A DNA stretch of 64,000 nt from Lentinus brumalis (taxonomy: Eukaryota; Basidiomycota; Agaricomycetes; Polyporales; Polyporaceae), in contig MARA01000001.1 in assembly GCA_001792895.1 (NCBI GenBank), positions 2,914,001 to 2,978,000 of the forward strand, read 5' to 3'. Shown piece by piece: positions 49,530 to 61,210 of the stretch. Made by a program: the position numbers and the translations under genes. The notes under the pieces are model-generated. The model was not told where the DNA came from. It made no database searches and worked only from the letters and a program-made list of their open reading frames with translations. Every line of letters starts with the position of its first letter. The first letter of the stretch is position 1.

Positions 49530-50271
49530 CTACTTCGTACGGATGAGACGGAGTTTGGAAGGCTGGTAGAGGAAGTTCTCCGCATAATTCTTCGGGGGAA
49601 TGCGAGTGACTTCGGAGTGGGCACTAACGAGAGATACGGTGAGTTCAGTGAGGAGCGGAGCACGTCCGATACGTACACGTAGTAATCCCAGCCTGAGGAA
49701 GCTGGTGAATAGAGTGAACACTGACATGGAAGAGTACGACGAACCTTGCTTCTCAGCAAAGTGGATGGCATCCTCTTTAGACCGGAAGGACAACCGCGTG
49801 CCCTGCATGTAATCCGCCCTGCCCACCTCCGTCAGCGTTCGGAGATCTGCTGCGCAGCGGTTGACTCACGAGCTTGCCCAGCCCATGAGCGGGTTCTCCC
49901 AACGACCACTACCAGGGAGTATGTCCCAGTCAATCCTCCAACGGTTGGACTTGCCGGACCCGCTCTGCGTCGTACTGCGGGTGGGCTGGAAGATACGGAC
50001 AGCGCGGTGACGCAGCTCCTCTGCAACAACAGTTTGCTTCCCCTGTCAATTGACGAAAAGTGATCTGATACTCACTAGGTGCACCGCTGACAATATCCGC
50101 CGTCAGGATTTCCCGCTGAGGGGCCTCCGCAATCTCCTTGTCTTGCCCCGTGGTCTGAGGGATGGTTGCATCGGGTTTAGTCTGGGTGCTGTATGCCCTG
50201 GAGGAGGTGAGCGCGGCCCTCCCGACCGCTTGCTTCGAGACGGCCTGCTGGCAGACCCGCAAGAGAGACAT
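49530..50271 (-). CDS. NDUFS4: NADH dehydrogenase (ubiquinone) Fe-S protein 4, complex I 18/21 kDa subunit
   Basis: Accessory subunit of mitochondrial complex I, in the matrix arm near the N/Q module junction. About 170 residues in at least four exons. The start at 50271 gives a basic, S/A-rich mitochondrial presequence (MSLLRVCQQAVSKQAVGRA) with SSRAYSTQ near the likely cleavage site. The next part reads ILTADIVSGAPSE. After an intron the conserved core VRIFQP....SG is in the region 49890-49990, then WENPLMGWASS around 49850. The following exons carry YMQGTRLSFRSKEDAIHFAEKQ (about 49745-49815) and GWDYYV (about 49680-49700). The last exon reads IPPKNYAENFLYQPSKLRL to the stop at 49530. Divergent from CSC1, with 267 bases between starts. 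Confidence 0.9.
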
Positions 50272-50538
50272 GATAGTGAGGTGAGTGAGCTGAGCGCAGG
50301 CGGCGAGAGGAACGGCGGGGAGGGCGGGCGAGCTGAACCGGTTCGCACCGAACCACGTGCACGGGCGCTCCCAAGTCAGCCCATATGGTGTTCGCCGCAT
50401 GCCGAAGTGGTATCACCGCACTCAATTCAAGGCTGGACAGAGTCCGAAGGCAACCCAGCCTCCCCCTTCTCGTCTCTTGCTCTGGCCATCCCTCTTCGTT
50501 CTCGCTGTTGTCGTCCTCGTCGTCGTACACGGTCGACA
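50272..50538. promoter_or_regulatory. divergent promoter region, NDUFS4 / CSC1
   Basis: 267 bases between the two start codons. A CACGTG E-box is present at about 50354-50359 (in ACCACGTGCACG). A long CT-rich tract at 50460-50530 precedes the CSC1 ATG. No TATA box. Confidence 0.45.
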
Positions 50539-53500
50539 ATGGCCACCATTCAGAACAGGCCATTCTCAAAAGACTATAGGTGCGTATCGAAGCTGTGGCG
50601 TCTGTATTCCCGCTAATGGAAACCGCGTATAGTGGACTCATCAACCAGTCTGTTGTCGCAGGGGGCATCCTCCTCATAACGATCAGTGCCCACGAGTTCA
50701 TGAGGAGGAAGAGGCGTGGCAAGGGCCCGTTCAAGGAAGGTCTGGGGAGCGTTGAGACTTGGGAATTTGGATAGTGCGTCCGTACTCTTGCTGCCATTAC
50801 TAGCGCTGACCATATACTGCACCGTATGCAGCTTGTACCAGGGACGGTCATGGGCAAGGTGAGTCGGGACGTTTATTGTGGCGTACGTCGCTCATAGGCT
50901 GTAGGCGACCTTCGCCACCTTTGCCGCGAACCAAATGGCCCCTCGGGTGGGTAAAGCAAGTCCTCACGTTTCCTGAGGACCGCCTCAACGAACTCCGAGG
51001 CGTCGACGCTACGCTGTACATCCGCTTTCTCCGTGGCTGTTTCTGGTTTGCTGTGCTTCAGAGCTTCTCCACTCTCCTCGTACTCTTCCCCATCCATGTG
51101 ACTTTCTCCGACGGCACGGTCTCCTCCAAGTCTATGACCCGCGCGTCCATCTCGTCTCTAGTCACGACGGAGAAGGGCCTCTCTCTCCTCTGGGTACACG
51201 TCGTCCTGCTGGCTTGGATTACCTTCACCTGGTTCGGCACGCTCTACTGGATCTGTCGCGGAGCCTTTCATTTCCGCGCGCAGAACATTCTCGCCGCTGC
51301 GAATCGCGCTGCCTCTGAGACACGCGCCGAGCGCCGCGCGCAGTACAACCCTCACCCCCATCCCCAGTATCCATTCCATGCGTTACCGCCTCTCGACGAT
51401 GATCATTCCAACCGTGGGCTACGCCTGCGAACGGTCATGGTGACGAACATCCCCCAGGCGCTGCGCTCGGAGAAGGACCTGAAGGAATACTTCGAGTACT
51501 ACATGTCTCGGAGGGTGGCGCGTCCGGCCATTGGCATCACCTCTTCCACACAGCCGGGGTTCCTGAACAAGATGCTCGCCTTCTTCTTCAACCGCGCTCG
51601 CCGGATACCAGGACAGGTTCATCTCACCCGCCCGTCCAGCGCCGAACACGACGCAGAGCGCGGCTCTCCGACACAAGAGCCCGATCCCGGTCTGTTTGCT
51701 CCCCCGGCAATTGATCGTGTCGTCATGGTGCGCAGGATGAATGAGCTGGCGTCCTTAATGGAGCGACGTGAGGAGATACTACGGCTCTTGGAAACGGCGC
51801 ACATCAAACTGGCTCGGAAAGCTCTCACCTGTGTACAAGCCGCGATAGAGAACCGGCGGTCTTCAGGTGTCTTTCGCGATGCCGCACGCCGTATGTCTAT
51901 TGCAGTGAAGAGGATCAGTATAGCAGGCCCTACAGACATGGAGGCTGTTGATCAGGGCGACGGAGACGAGGGCGAGGAAGGCGAGGACCGGATGCACCTC
52001 CTTATCCGCACACTCAAGCCGTATCTTCCTGCGCTCGACTCTGACCTGAGTGCGGACAATCATAACTCGGGATGGCGCAGATACTTCCAGAAGACCCACG
52101 GAGACCTTGAGACCGGTCGGGCCACGACGAAGGAGAAGGAGCCCCCTTCCTTACCGGAGAAGACTGTTTGGGACGCGCTTCTCAGCCTCCCACGGAGCAC
52201 GCTCGACGATTTCCAGCCTCTCATCAACCTTGCTTCGCTCCTCCGTGGCAAGACCGTTCCCGCCATCGACTTCTATACAGCGAAGCTGCAAGTCTTGACG
52301 AACATGATCCAGGAGAAGCGGTCGATGCCTCCTACTGCCTTTGAGGCGATGTCTACAGCCTTCGTCACCTTCGTCGACCCCGCCGACGCTCGAAGGGCGT
52401 GTAAGTTCCTGGCTGTACACCCAGAAAATCCTCTGCAATGTCTGGTCTCCATGGCGCCGATGTATGAGGATTTGGACTGGACGAGATTGATGAAGCCCAC
52501 GTTCAGAGCCGAGTTCGTCAAGGACTGGGTAGTCGAGCTTGGCGTTTGGTATGTATCGGACTTCCGGTCCTGTCGACCGTATCGAGTGCTAACATACGCT
52601 TAGGGGCTTCACGATCTTCTGGGTGTTCCCGGTTTCGTTCTTCGTTGGTCTTGTCAACATCCAGAATCTGAGTACCCTCGTGCCAGGATTGGTGGGTTGC
52701 TGGCCATCTTCGACGTTAGCATGACACTCATATTACGTCGTCAGCTGAGTTTTCTCTCAACGCACCAATGGGAGGAGGAGTTGCTGCAGTCGTTTGTCCC
52801 CACCGTTCTGGTTTCGTTGCTGTCTTTGTTGATTCCACTCTTACTGTGTAAGTCAACGCGTTCTATTGCCCTGGCTTGGCTCTGCTAACTGTCTGACAGT
52901 GTTGATCGGGAAGCGAGCGCATACAATTGCTACGCTGTCCGCCCTACACGACCGCATCATGACCCGATACTATAAGTTCCTCGTTGTCAACGTCCTCGTG
53001 TTCTTCTGTGTCGGCACAGTCGCTTTGCAGTCGTTCTTGCTCTCCTTCAAGTCCATCACTTCAGATAAGCTGGTTTCTGTCATCGCCCAGAGTTTCCCCG
53101 TTGCAGCCCCGTTCTACGTCGGCTGGTGTGAGTAACATTTGTACTTCCTACAGAGCATGCGCTGATCCTTATGCAGTCATCTTCACTACCGCTATGCATG
53201 GTGGCCTCGAGCTTGGCCTCTGTGAGTGGGTTCTACGTCGCGGCATGCGCACGTACTGACCTCTCGTCGACAGTCGGACTTCCTCTCCTCGTCTATCCCG
53301 CTACACGACGACAGGTGACTCCTCGTAAACGCGCGATGGGCATCCGTCCACGTACATTCAACTACTATTGTGAGTGCCCAGCGCCTCCCTGACGGAGGGT
53401 TTTGACTGACGCTGTCACGAGTAGATTGGCTCCCTAACCACGTTCTCGTCATGCACATCCTGCTTGTTTTCGGGCTGCTCAACCCTCTCGTAATCCCATT

Positions 53501-55292
53501 CGCGCTGGTTTACTTCACTGTGGAGCGAAGTGAGTCCTTCCTTGCCAGTCTCTGCGAGCTTGCGGCTCATACAACCCACAGCTGTCATCAAGAACCAGGT
53601 ATGCTCGCATCATCGTTGTTGTCGGGTTGTACCCTTGTGACTTACTGGCGTTTTTCAAGCTTCTCCACGTATATGCCAAGAACTATGAAGGAAATGGTCA
53701 AGTCCTCCTCGTTCGTATGGTACGATACTCCTTGGACGGTATGTTCGCAACGCTTTCGGGTGATGGTTTCTCCCGGCTGACTGTTCTGAAGGTCTTATCC
53801 TGGCACAGGCCGTCTTCCTCGCCTATATGGTTGTCAACAAGAAGACCATCAATGTTGCTCTGTCTGCCGTACTTATCATCATTACGGCGGTTTACAAAGT
53901 TTTGTGCGTACCACGTCATTTCACTACCGCGTAGCCCATCGCTCACTGTCTTCCAGCATGACACGCCTATGCCGCTCTCGCTTTGAGCGCGATGACGTGC
54001 TGGAGGCCCAGGTCGTGTGTGGAACTGGTCAGCCGACGGATGAGCTCCTCGACGATGCAGCACCCACCGACGGCAAGAACCACCGGAGCGACCTCGATGT
54101 CAAGTTGAGCGGCGGGTCTACATCGGATGTCTGGCCATGGAAGCTCCCCTTGAAGGTGAATTTCGCCTACGCCACCATCGCGAGCCGCCAACGCAAGGTT
54201 CCTCGACATCTTCCGAACCCGTTTGGCCCAACTCGCCGATCGGATTCCACCGTGCCTCTCAACGAAGTCGATCCTGTCTCACCTACGGACGAGCCCGTGC
54301 CGCCTGAGCGTCCAGGTTTGGACACCTGTCGGGAGGCCAGTGCAGAGGATCAAGTGCGCTCGAGTTCCCCCGAGGAGCTCACCCCTGCCGCCGTCACCAA
54401 GCACCCTCCGCACCCAGCATGGGAAGACGAGTCGTCGCCAAATCACACATACGATAATCCGTACTACACCCGGGACATTGAGAACTTTCTCTGGCTCCCT
54501 CGTGACCCGATGGGCATCCTCAACCTGGATGATACCATCGATCTCCGAATGTCGTTCACCAGTCAGCCAGGGGCGGGCAGGTTGGGCGGTTGGGGAGAAG
54601 ACCAGTTCATCGAGACCGGGCTGTCCATTCCGTTTGCCACCAGCTTTGGGAGTATCGACGAGGAGTCCGAGTCGTTGCGCCCCAGCCTCTACAGGCGGCT
54701 GGACGGGACAGAGCAGATCCAGCTGCCGCCTTCCATCGCATCCCGTGTGCAGTCTCACGACGGAGACGTGGAGGAAGCGCCCATCTACCGTCGTCGATCA
54801 AGACGCCGAACGGGGAGCCAGAGCACTGCGAGACCACATCTTGGTATTGGGCGTCCGAGCACGTCCGATGCTCGTTCGTCGACAGGGTACCGTTCCATGT
54901 CAGTCGGCTCCGCCGTCTCGCAGGCCAGCAGCCGAGGAGCAGCACCTTCCTTCCTGCTCCCCCCATCGGATCCTCGTCGTCGAAACCGCGCTGCTTCGAT
55001 GGACCACGAACTCGGGGTGCGGAGACCTCTCCGGCTGCCGAGCTTTGGCGCCAGGTCCGCCTTCTCTGTCAACGATCCTACCGCCGTTTCGGCTACTTCT
55101 GCAACACCACCAATTTTCCGGCACGAGTCCTCAAGCTCGAAGCTCATTACAGTTCAGGAGGCCGTGTATGGTGTAGCCATCGCGGAGGAAGAGGATGCAG
55201 CAGAAGACATTCGAGAACGGGAGGAGGAAGAGGCTGAGGAAGCCCAGCAACCGAAGTCCTGGCTAACGTCATGGATGTTCAAGGAGACATGA
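50539..55292 (+). CDS. CSC1: CSC1/OSCA/TMEM63-family osmosensitive cation channel
   Basis: Mechanosensitive, calcium-permeable channel of the plasma membrane or endomembranes, opened by hyperosmotic stress. About 1,300 residues. Start MATIQNRPFSKDY is at 50539, followed by the first membrane helix (VVAGGILLITISA). The first large exon (about 50920-52550) has RPLG-like entry, helices around 51040-51110 and 51180-51270 (SLLWVHVVLLAWITFTWFG), the cytosolic RNA-recognition-like domain starting RTVMVTNIPQALRSEKDLKEYF, and the end FVTFVDPADARRACKF. The pore module follows in short exons: GFTIFWVFPVSFFVGLVNI, PTVLVSLLSLLIPLLL, YYKFLVVNVLVFFCVGTVAL, YPATRRQVTPRKRAMGIRPR, VLVMHILLVFGLLNPL. A ~430-residue cytosolic tail (from 53955) is S/P/R-rich with WLPRDPMGILNLDDTIDLR, typical of fungal members, and a closing E-rich coil. 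Stop is at 55292. Confidence 0.92.
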
Positions 55293-55804
55293 CCTACGAC
55301 TCGCGACGACCACGACATGTACACGATATATCCTCCCACTCGACATCCTCCCATGACCGAAACGACACCTATTGCACGGTTGTAACTTATTCCTGCACTT
55401 TCACCAGCACCCCTCCCCTTTGCACCCAGCACGCATGATACGAATGAATGCATGATTTCCTACAGCCCAGTGTTACGTTCATACCCCGGAAGACATACCC
55501 TCTGTACCAGTTAATCACTTCGAAATATCCATGGTTCTCCCGAGCGCGCCCCCGTGCCCGAGCAGCCGTTTCCGAGCGTTGTTCATAACGTGCTCTCGTT
55601 CGTGATCATGCGGGGCCCCAGTCTTCCGACATTTTCCCCAAGGCGGGCGGGCGATCCTCGCGACTTGCAGGGCGACAGCCTCTGTTGTTCCGGTATACAA
55701 TCTCTGCGACAACTACTCCGTAGTATTGCCCGTCGCTCGATACATAAGCCAAGGGGAAAGAGCAATCTGGGTAGACGAAGTTGTTGCCCGCCGTCGAGAC
55801 CACG
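55293..55804. other. intergenic region, CSC1 / GH131
   Basis: About 510 bases with the CSC1 3' end and the GH131 promoter. No gene and no clear TATA box. Confidence 0.35.
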
Positions 55805-57277
55805 ATGTTCTTCAGACGCTCTGCTCTCGCATCATTCGCGCTCTTCGCCGGCGTCGTTCGCGGTGGCACGAAGATCTGGGACGGTGAGTGGCTCATGAAG
55901 AGACTTGCGTGTCCCGACTGACTTTTATAGGCTCTTTCAACGCATTCTCGACTGTTGCGGACTTCGATAAGTGTACGTGTTAGCTACATGCTGTCGTCTT
56001 GCCTAGCATGCTGAGTCGTTGTCTCAGGGTCCTGGGCTAGCCAAGTTGGCACGTACCAATGGGTTGGTGCATACGCGCTGAGATGCAGTGACACATCAGG
56101 CTTATTTCTGCGCAGTACATCCATGGCACCCAGCCTACTTCTCACTATCTTGCACTTGACCCGGCCTTCAAAAATCCCGCCGATGCCTCCGAGACGCATG
56201 GCCTCCGGATGACCATTGACTCCACTGCTACCTGGAACTCCCAGATGGAGAGGTATGTTGTTCCATCACAGCTGGTTGCACGCCTGAACGCTGATGTTGG
56301 TACACAGAGCCGAGCTCATTCCCCAGACCACTCAGAACTTGGGATCTGGCAACCTCTTCTACCACTTCTCCCTGATGCACTCAAGCACCAACCCACCTGA
56401 CGTGAGTGCATCATCAACCAACCATGTGCGCTGTTGCTGATACATTTGGGTGCAGTCGACCCTCGAGCACCAGATCTTCTTCTTCGAGTCGCACTTCACT
56501 GAGGTAAGTGCACCGGTGTCTCGACGACCTACTGTTACTCATCTCCTTTCTCTCAGTTAAAGTATGGTGTTGCTCCCAACCCGACCGATCTTGAGTGGCA
56601 CGTTGGCGGCCAGCCTAAGTGGAGCACTCCCTTCGTGGCAGGACAGTGGTACAACTTCGCATATGACATCGACGTACGTTCAATCTTGAAATGCACATTG
56701 TCTCCGAGACATGACTGACGGCCGCCCAGTTTTCTGCTGGAACTGTCGGCCTCTGGGCCTCGAACGGCTCCGCTGCTCTCACCAAGGTCGCCAACAACAT
56801 CGTGGCGTCAACCTCGACCAACTCTGAGGACTTCCACGTCGGTGTTCTCCGCATCGTCAACACTCCGACGCCCGAGGACTGGTACGTGTCTGGGGTCTTC
56901 ATTGAAAACGGGCCCATCACGACTGCCATCGGTTCTGGTTCCGCCCCGGCGCCGCCGTCGAGCTCGACCACTGCTGTTCCGACGACCGTTCCCCCTTCGT
57001 CGACGCCAGTGTCCACCCCGGTTTCCACCACCACTTCGGCGAGTGGACCCCTACAGTCCCAATGGGGACAGTGCGGAGGTGAGGGTTGAACCAAGACTCG
57101 AGCTCGTCTTGCCGCTGACACCCCCGGTTGCAGGTACTGGCTACAGCGGCCCCACGGCGTGTGCGAGCCCTGCAACCTGCAAGGCTGTCTCGCCTCCTTA
57201 CTACTACCAGGCAAGTCTTCCACCTGACCGTGCGTGCCACTTTGAGTGCTGACGGATCGATCTTACAGTGTCAGTGA
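55805..57277 (+). CDS. Secreted GH131 beta-glucanase with C-terminal CBM1
   Basis: Secreted enzyme acting on beta-1,3/1,4-glucans, including cellulose, during wood decay. Start at 55805 gives a signal peptide (MFFRRSALASFALFAG, cleavage likely after VVRG). The mature protein starts GTKIWDG and continues, after a short intron, SFNAFSTVADFDK. GH131 landmarks: ETHGLRMTIDSTATWNSQMER (56189-56252), GSGNLFYHFSLMHSSTNPP (56344-56400), LEHQIFFFESHFTE, EWHVGGQPKWSTPFVAGQWY (56596-56655), FSAGTVGLWASNGS, and DWYVSGVFIENGPI. A P/S/T linker (56935-57050) leads to a CBM1: QWGQCGG, an intron, TGYSGPTACASPATCK and a last micro-exon giving CQ and TGA at 57275-57277. All four conserved CBM1 cysteines are present. 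About six introns. Confidence 0.93.
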
Positions 57278-58853
57278 AGACGTGGCCCATAGCAATCTAT
57301 ACTGTAAAGTAGATGTGGATGGTACAAGTGACATGCATGCTCTTGGGTGTGGCATCTGGTCATTTTGAAACGTCGGGAACGCGAACGGGCGGAGACGATC
57401 GCCGAACCTCGTGCGGTGGCCAACGTGCTTGGTGTCGCAACAGGAGGTTGTTTGCCTTACAACAGCACCGTCAACACACGGTTGTCGGCGTCGCGAGACT
57501 GCCGACGTATACTTACGTGTCCCCCACTTCTTCGCCGACTTGTTTGCACTGAGGCACGGCGGTGGTTGGACACAACGCCGCCGCCGATAGTGATCAACAT
57601 TACCACATACGGGTTTACCCAAAGAACGAGTGCGTAGTCGACGTTCAGCAGCGCCCACCTGGAAGATGTAGGTATTGGCAGTGCGCCCATACAGGTACTC
57701 CGAGTCGTATACATCGGCTGCTGAGTAAGGACGATCATTGAAAGCAACAGCGACGGCGCTGGGGTTAACATGTTGCATGCACGCCGCGCGGCTGCCCACG
57801 TTCTCATCCAGTAAACCACAACCCAATTCGGTGTCGTTCACACGAAGCGTACTTGCTGAGTGTACGTCTTGATCTTCCATTCGCTGGCAGTCGTACCTCG
57901 CTGTAGTCCCGCATGCTCGTCGCTATGACCGAAGGCGATGCGTTGGTCAGGAGATCAATGGGAGACGCACCTTGCCCGCACATGTGCAACTCCCGTGGGT
58001 CTTCTTTATCTGGTATTTCCGAGAGTGCTGTCGTCCTATCAGATTAAGTTGTCGGACCGTTCATATCCCCGAGGACTTGTGATAGACATCACCTTCTGAA
58101 GACTGGTCGGAAGGCGCTACTCATTTGTTAGAGTATAGGCATTCCTGCGAGGTGAGAGCGAAGTACTTTAGGGAACTTCTGCAGAAGCTTCCTCTGGAGC
58201 ATATTCGCGCGTAGCCGATGAGTGAGGTGCCAACCTCTTGGATTGTTTCACTTGGATCTTTCCTCGATAAGTCTGTAGCCGTGTTGACAAGATACAATCA
58301 ATGCGCCTCATGTAGTCAAGAAACCGGAACGTACGGCGGAGATCTACTGGTACCAATAAACGATCAAAACGTTCAGCGACTTGGACTTAGGCCTTCACAT
58401 CGATGATCGGCCCCAGGCTAGAAGAGAGACGGTGTCAGCAGACGACAGAGTGCGCAACGTTACAGGAAGCACTTGCAGAGAATTTCTACAACAGTCGTCG
58501 CAGTTCCTTCTTCAGAGAATGCGCCCTCCATCACCGGAAGGAAATGAGCAAACTCTGCCGACGAGGAGTCAACCGATGTACGCACCGGTCCAGTCACCAC
58601 GCATGTGCGTCCCGGCAACACGTCACTGAATGTAGTTTTATTGCGACGAAGAATGGGAAGAATTCAGCCATTGCTGATCGCATAGTAAAGCGACTTCTGC
58701 GAGCGACGAGAAGTGAATGAGTCTGTCTGACGGCGTGTCGAGGGCGAATGGTCCACATGCATAGCAGTGACGTTGTAGGAAACTTCAAGTCCAAGTGAGC
58801 GCACGCCGACGCGATTGTCCCACCGCGTCGAACGATTATGGCCGTCCATGGAT
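57278..58853. other. intergenic region, GH131 / aegerolysin
   Basis: About 1.6 kb with no recognised gene. The minus strand at 57263-57880 is open for 205 codons and partly protein-like; it is discussed in the findings. The right end carries the aegerolysin promoter. Confidence 0.35.
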
Positions 58854-58854
58854 C

Positions 58855-58862
58855 ATATAAAG
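58855..58862 (+). promoter_or_regulatory. TATA box of the aegerolysin gene
   Basis: ATATAAAG at 58855-58862, about 90-100 bases before the candidate start codons at 58944 and 58954. The spacing fits a strongly regulated promoter, as is common for fruiting-stage proteins. Confidence 0.65.
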
Positions 58863-58953
58863 ACCCTACTTGCCAGGGTATTTACCAGCAGACCGATCCC
58901 CACAACCTGCACACCCCACCGCACTCACCAGTTCGCGACAACCATGTCCCACC

Positions 58954-59471
58954 ATGAGACTAAGTCTGCCAACCGCCACCCCACCCGCCCCGCCACCCGG
59001 CCCCCACGGTTACGACCAATGGGTGATAATCAAATTCAAGAACTCGGGCAGCAAGGCAGTCAAGCTCACGAACCTGGACGTCTCCTGGGGCAAGCTGCAT
59101 GTCGAGAGTGAGTGCATGCCGGGACAGAGTGGTGCCGTACTCACCTCACGTTCGACACAGATGACAAGGACAAGGAGGTCGATCCGTCCACGGTCAACAA
59201 CTCCGTCATCGAACCCGGCGACACGCTGCAGATCAATGCGTGCGGGCGCCACACCTCGCCGTCGGGCACGACGGGCGACCTCGACCTCGTCGACACCACC
59301 GCGGGCGACAAGAAGATCCGTCACTTCTACTGGGACTGCCCATGGGCTTCGTCGAAGAACACGTGGACGGTCAGCGGATCAAACGAGGGCTGGATGGTTG
59401 AGTCCGACGGGGCCAATCTTGAAGACGGCGCCCTCGGCACCATTACTGTCGAGTTCCTCAACAAGGCCTGA
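58954..59471 (+). CDS. Aegerolysin-family lipid-binding protein (pore-forming partner type)
   Basis: Small acidic beta-sandwich protein that binds sphingolipid-rich membranes and, in mushrooms, recruits a MACPF partner to form pores. Two exons fit exactly: 58954-59107 and 59161-59471, with a 53-base GTGAGT..CAG intron, for 154 residues. Family landmarks are QWVIIKFKNSGSK near residue 25, then LTNLDVSWGKLH, LQINACGRH, and the highly conserved HFYWDCPWASS and NTWTVSGS near the C-terminus. No signal peptide is seen, as expected for the family. The first ~20 residues are P/T-rich and unusual. An ATG at 58944 in a better context lies in another frame and would need an extra splice, so the start is uncertain. 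It converges with the MACPF gene at 61211-63244. Confidence 0.92.
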
Positions 59472-59942
59472 CCGTTGGTGAGTACTTGCTCGCTCGCTCG
59501 CACTGAAGCACTAACCGGCCACTTCGCAGGTCGTATCATAGAACAGCCCCCCTTCCCGCTTTCAATGCAGCGGGATGTCCACGATCGCTCGATCCGTTGA
59601 TGTACAAGTTGTAGCTCCCGTACCAGCAGCGTCTTGTGTTTTGCGACCCACCGAATGAGATCCGTCAGTACGTACCTTGAGAAAACACAATGCCAGTTAC
59701 GTGTTCCCGAACCAGAACGCTTGCCGCTCGACCGAATGTTTCTTTGCAGGATGTGAGGGGATGCGAAAAGAGGGAACACACCGGGCGCTGACCATGAGAC
59801 GTCATTGCATACCAAACTTCCGGCGCTTCTGTACATCCGTTGCCACATGTTCTCTGAATGCGGAACCCTAACCCATGCGTACTCGTCAGCCACAACACCT
59901 CCCCTTCGAATGTCTCTCCAATGATGCAGTCGAGGTCTCTTC

Positions 59943-60001
59943 TCTTTTCCGTGGCGCCTCCTGCATTCGCCCCACGAAGGCAGAAGACGCCACGGAAAAG
60001 A
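59943..60001. repeat. inverted repeat / potential hairpin
   Basis: TCTTTTCCGTGGCG at 59943-59956 is the exact reverse complement of CGCCACGGAAAAGA at 59988-60001, with a 31-base loop. Pairing extends a few bases outward on both sides. It could form a long RNA stem from either strand, or act as a 3' end element of the aegerolysin transcript. It has no T-run like a bacterial terminator. Confidence 0.8.
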
Positions 60002-60301
60002 AAAGGGACCCCTCCCGAAGAAGGGGCTTGTTTAGCCTCGTCACTAGAGCGTGCAGAGGGCCTCCGATGTCGGGAGGCTGTCGACGCCTTGTGGGCGCGA
60101 CGTTAGCGAGCAGCGATCTGGGGCGGTGGCTCGCCCCAGACTGCCGCCGCCCATGCAGGGGGCTGATCAGGCCTGGTCCCGCTATTGTGTCGTCCAGTCG
60201 CGGTCTTCAGGCGCCGCTTGCATCGAGTCAACCTAGCTGTGTGAGGAAAAGAGGCATCAACGAGCGACGGACAGAGCAGCATACAGTGCAACACGCAGAA
60301 C

Positions 60302-60389
60302 ACCCCGCACACACACACGACACCGACAACATCCCGCACACACACACGGCACCGGCAACACCCCGCACACACAACACGGCACCAACAAC
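60302..60389. repeat. 29-base minisatellite, three copies
   Basis: Three imperfect tandem units at 60302-60330, 60331-60359 and 60360-60389 (29, 29 and 30 bases). Each has CCCGCACACACA, then ACGRCACC and RRCAAC. The CA-rich core suggests slippage. Strand asymmetry is strong (C/A on plus). Confidence 0.85.
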
Positions 60390-61210
60390 ACTACACGACG
60401 CGCATGCATGCAAGCAACGAGGACCAACACATCTGCAGGTAAAAGTTGTCAGCTTCTGCAACGAACAAGAAGGCGGAGAAGGACGACAAGCGGGCTTACC
60501 ACCAGCCCGGGACAGCCATACATTCTCTCCCGCCCCAACGGTAAACTCGGATCGACCTCGGTCTTGAGCGCGCGCGCACGATCGTCGTCTTCCGTGTTCG
60601 CCCGCCGGCCGCAAGCTGCACAACTCATCCGAAACCAAAACGCGGTCAACGCATTGAAGCAACGGAAGCCAGAGCCCCCTCGGGGTAACCCGACTGCGCA
60701 AGGGCGTCCCCCGTTACAGTCGAGGACGTACGAGTACTGCTACTGGCGGGCCTCCCGAGGACTTGCGAGCGCGTGCTTGGGGACGTCCGTCGTGGCGGTC
60801 GGAAGAAAAGAGACGGTGGAGGCTGGCGTCGTCTCGTACGGCGTATTTATGTCAGGCAGTTAGGATCGGGACTCGCGGCGGACAGAGCGCACTTGCCCGA
60901 TCCAGGAGGTCCGGCGGTGTCATTGCTGCCTGGACGGTACTAGCCACGATATGTTTTTCCTATCGATGCACTCAACGGTTGCAAGGAGTCGTGCGGTCGA
61001 TGTCTTCGGGTGGCGTGTCGTGAGCCATGGAGTGGAAACAGGAGAGCAACCTAGCGACTGGCGACCCATGATGTATACCAGTCCTGAATCAGCATGTCCT
61101 ATGGAATGAGTGCAAACAGTAGCAATCGTTGAGGCATCATCACCAGATACATTGTACAAAAGCGGCATCACGATCCGCATCATATCCCGCCTCGCACGAG
61201 GAACCTATGC

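Larger units (their letters stand above)
59472..61210. other. intergenic region between convergent aegerolysin and MACPF genes
   Basis: About 1.7 kb. It holds both 3' ends, a long inverted repeat (59943-60001), a three-copy 29-base minisatellite (60302-60389) and G/C-biased low-complexity stretches. Open frames here are compositionally biased and show no family motif. Confidence 0.45.

Noticed and set aside
49416..49682. 88-codon plus frame between Rictor and NDUFS4
   Set aside because: It lies antisense to the last NDUFS4 exons, which have clear family motifs.
60302..60389. Possible CRISPR-like or telomeric repeat array
   Set aside because: Units are contiguous without spacers and are not TTAGGG-like; it is a plain minisatellite.
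59875..60567. 230-codon plus frame downstream of aegerolysin
   Set aside because: Composition is driven by the minisatellite and GC-rich repeats; no motif and no splice pattern.
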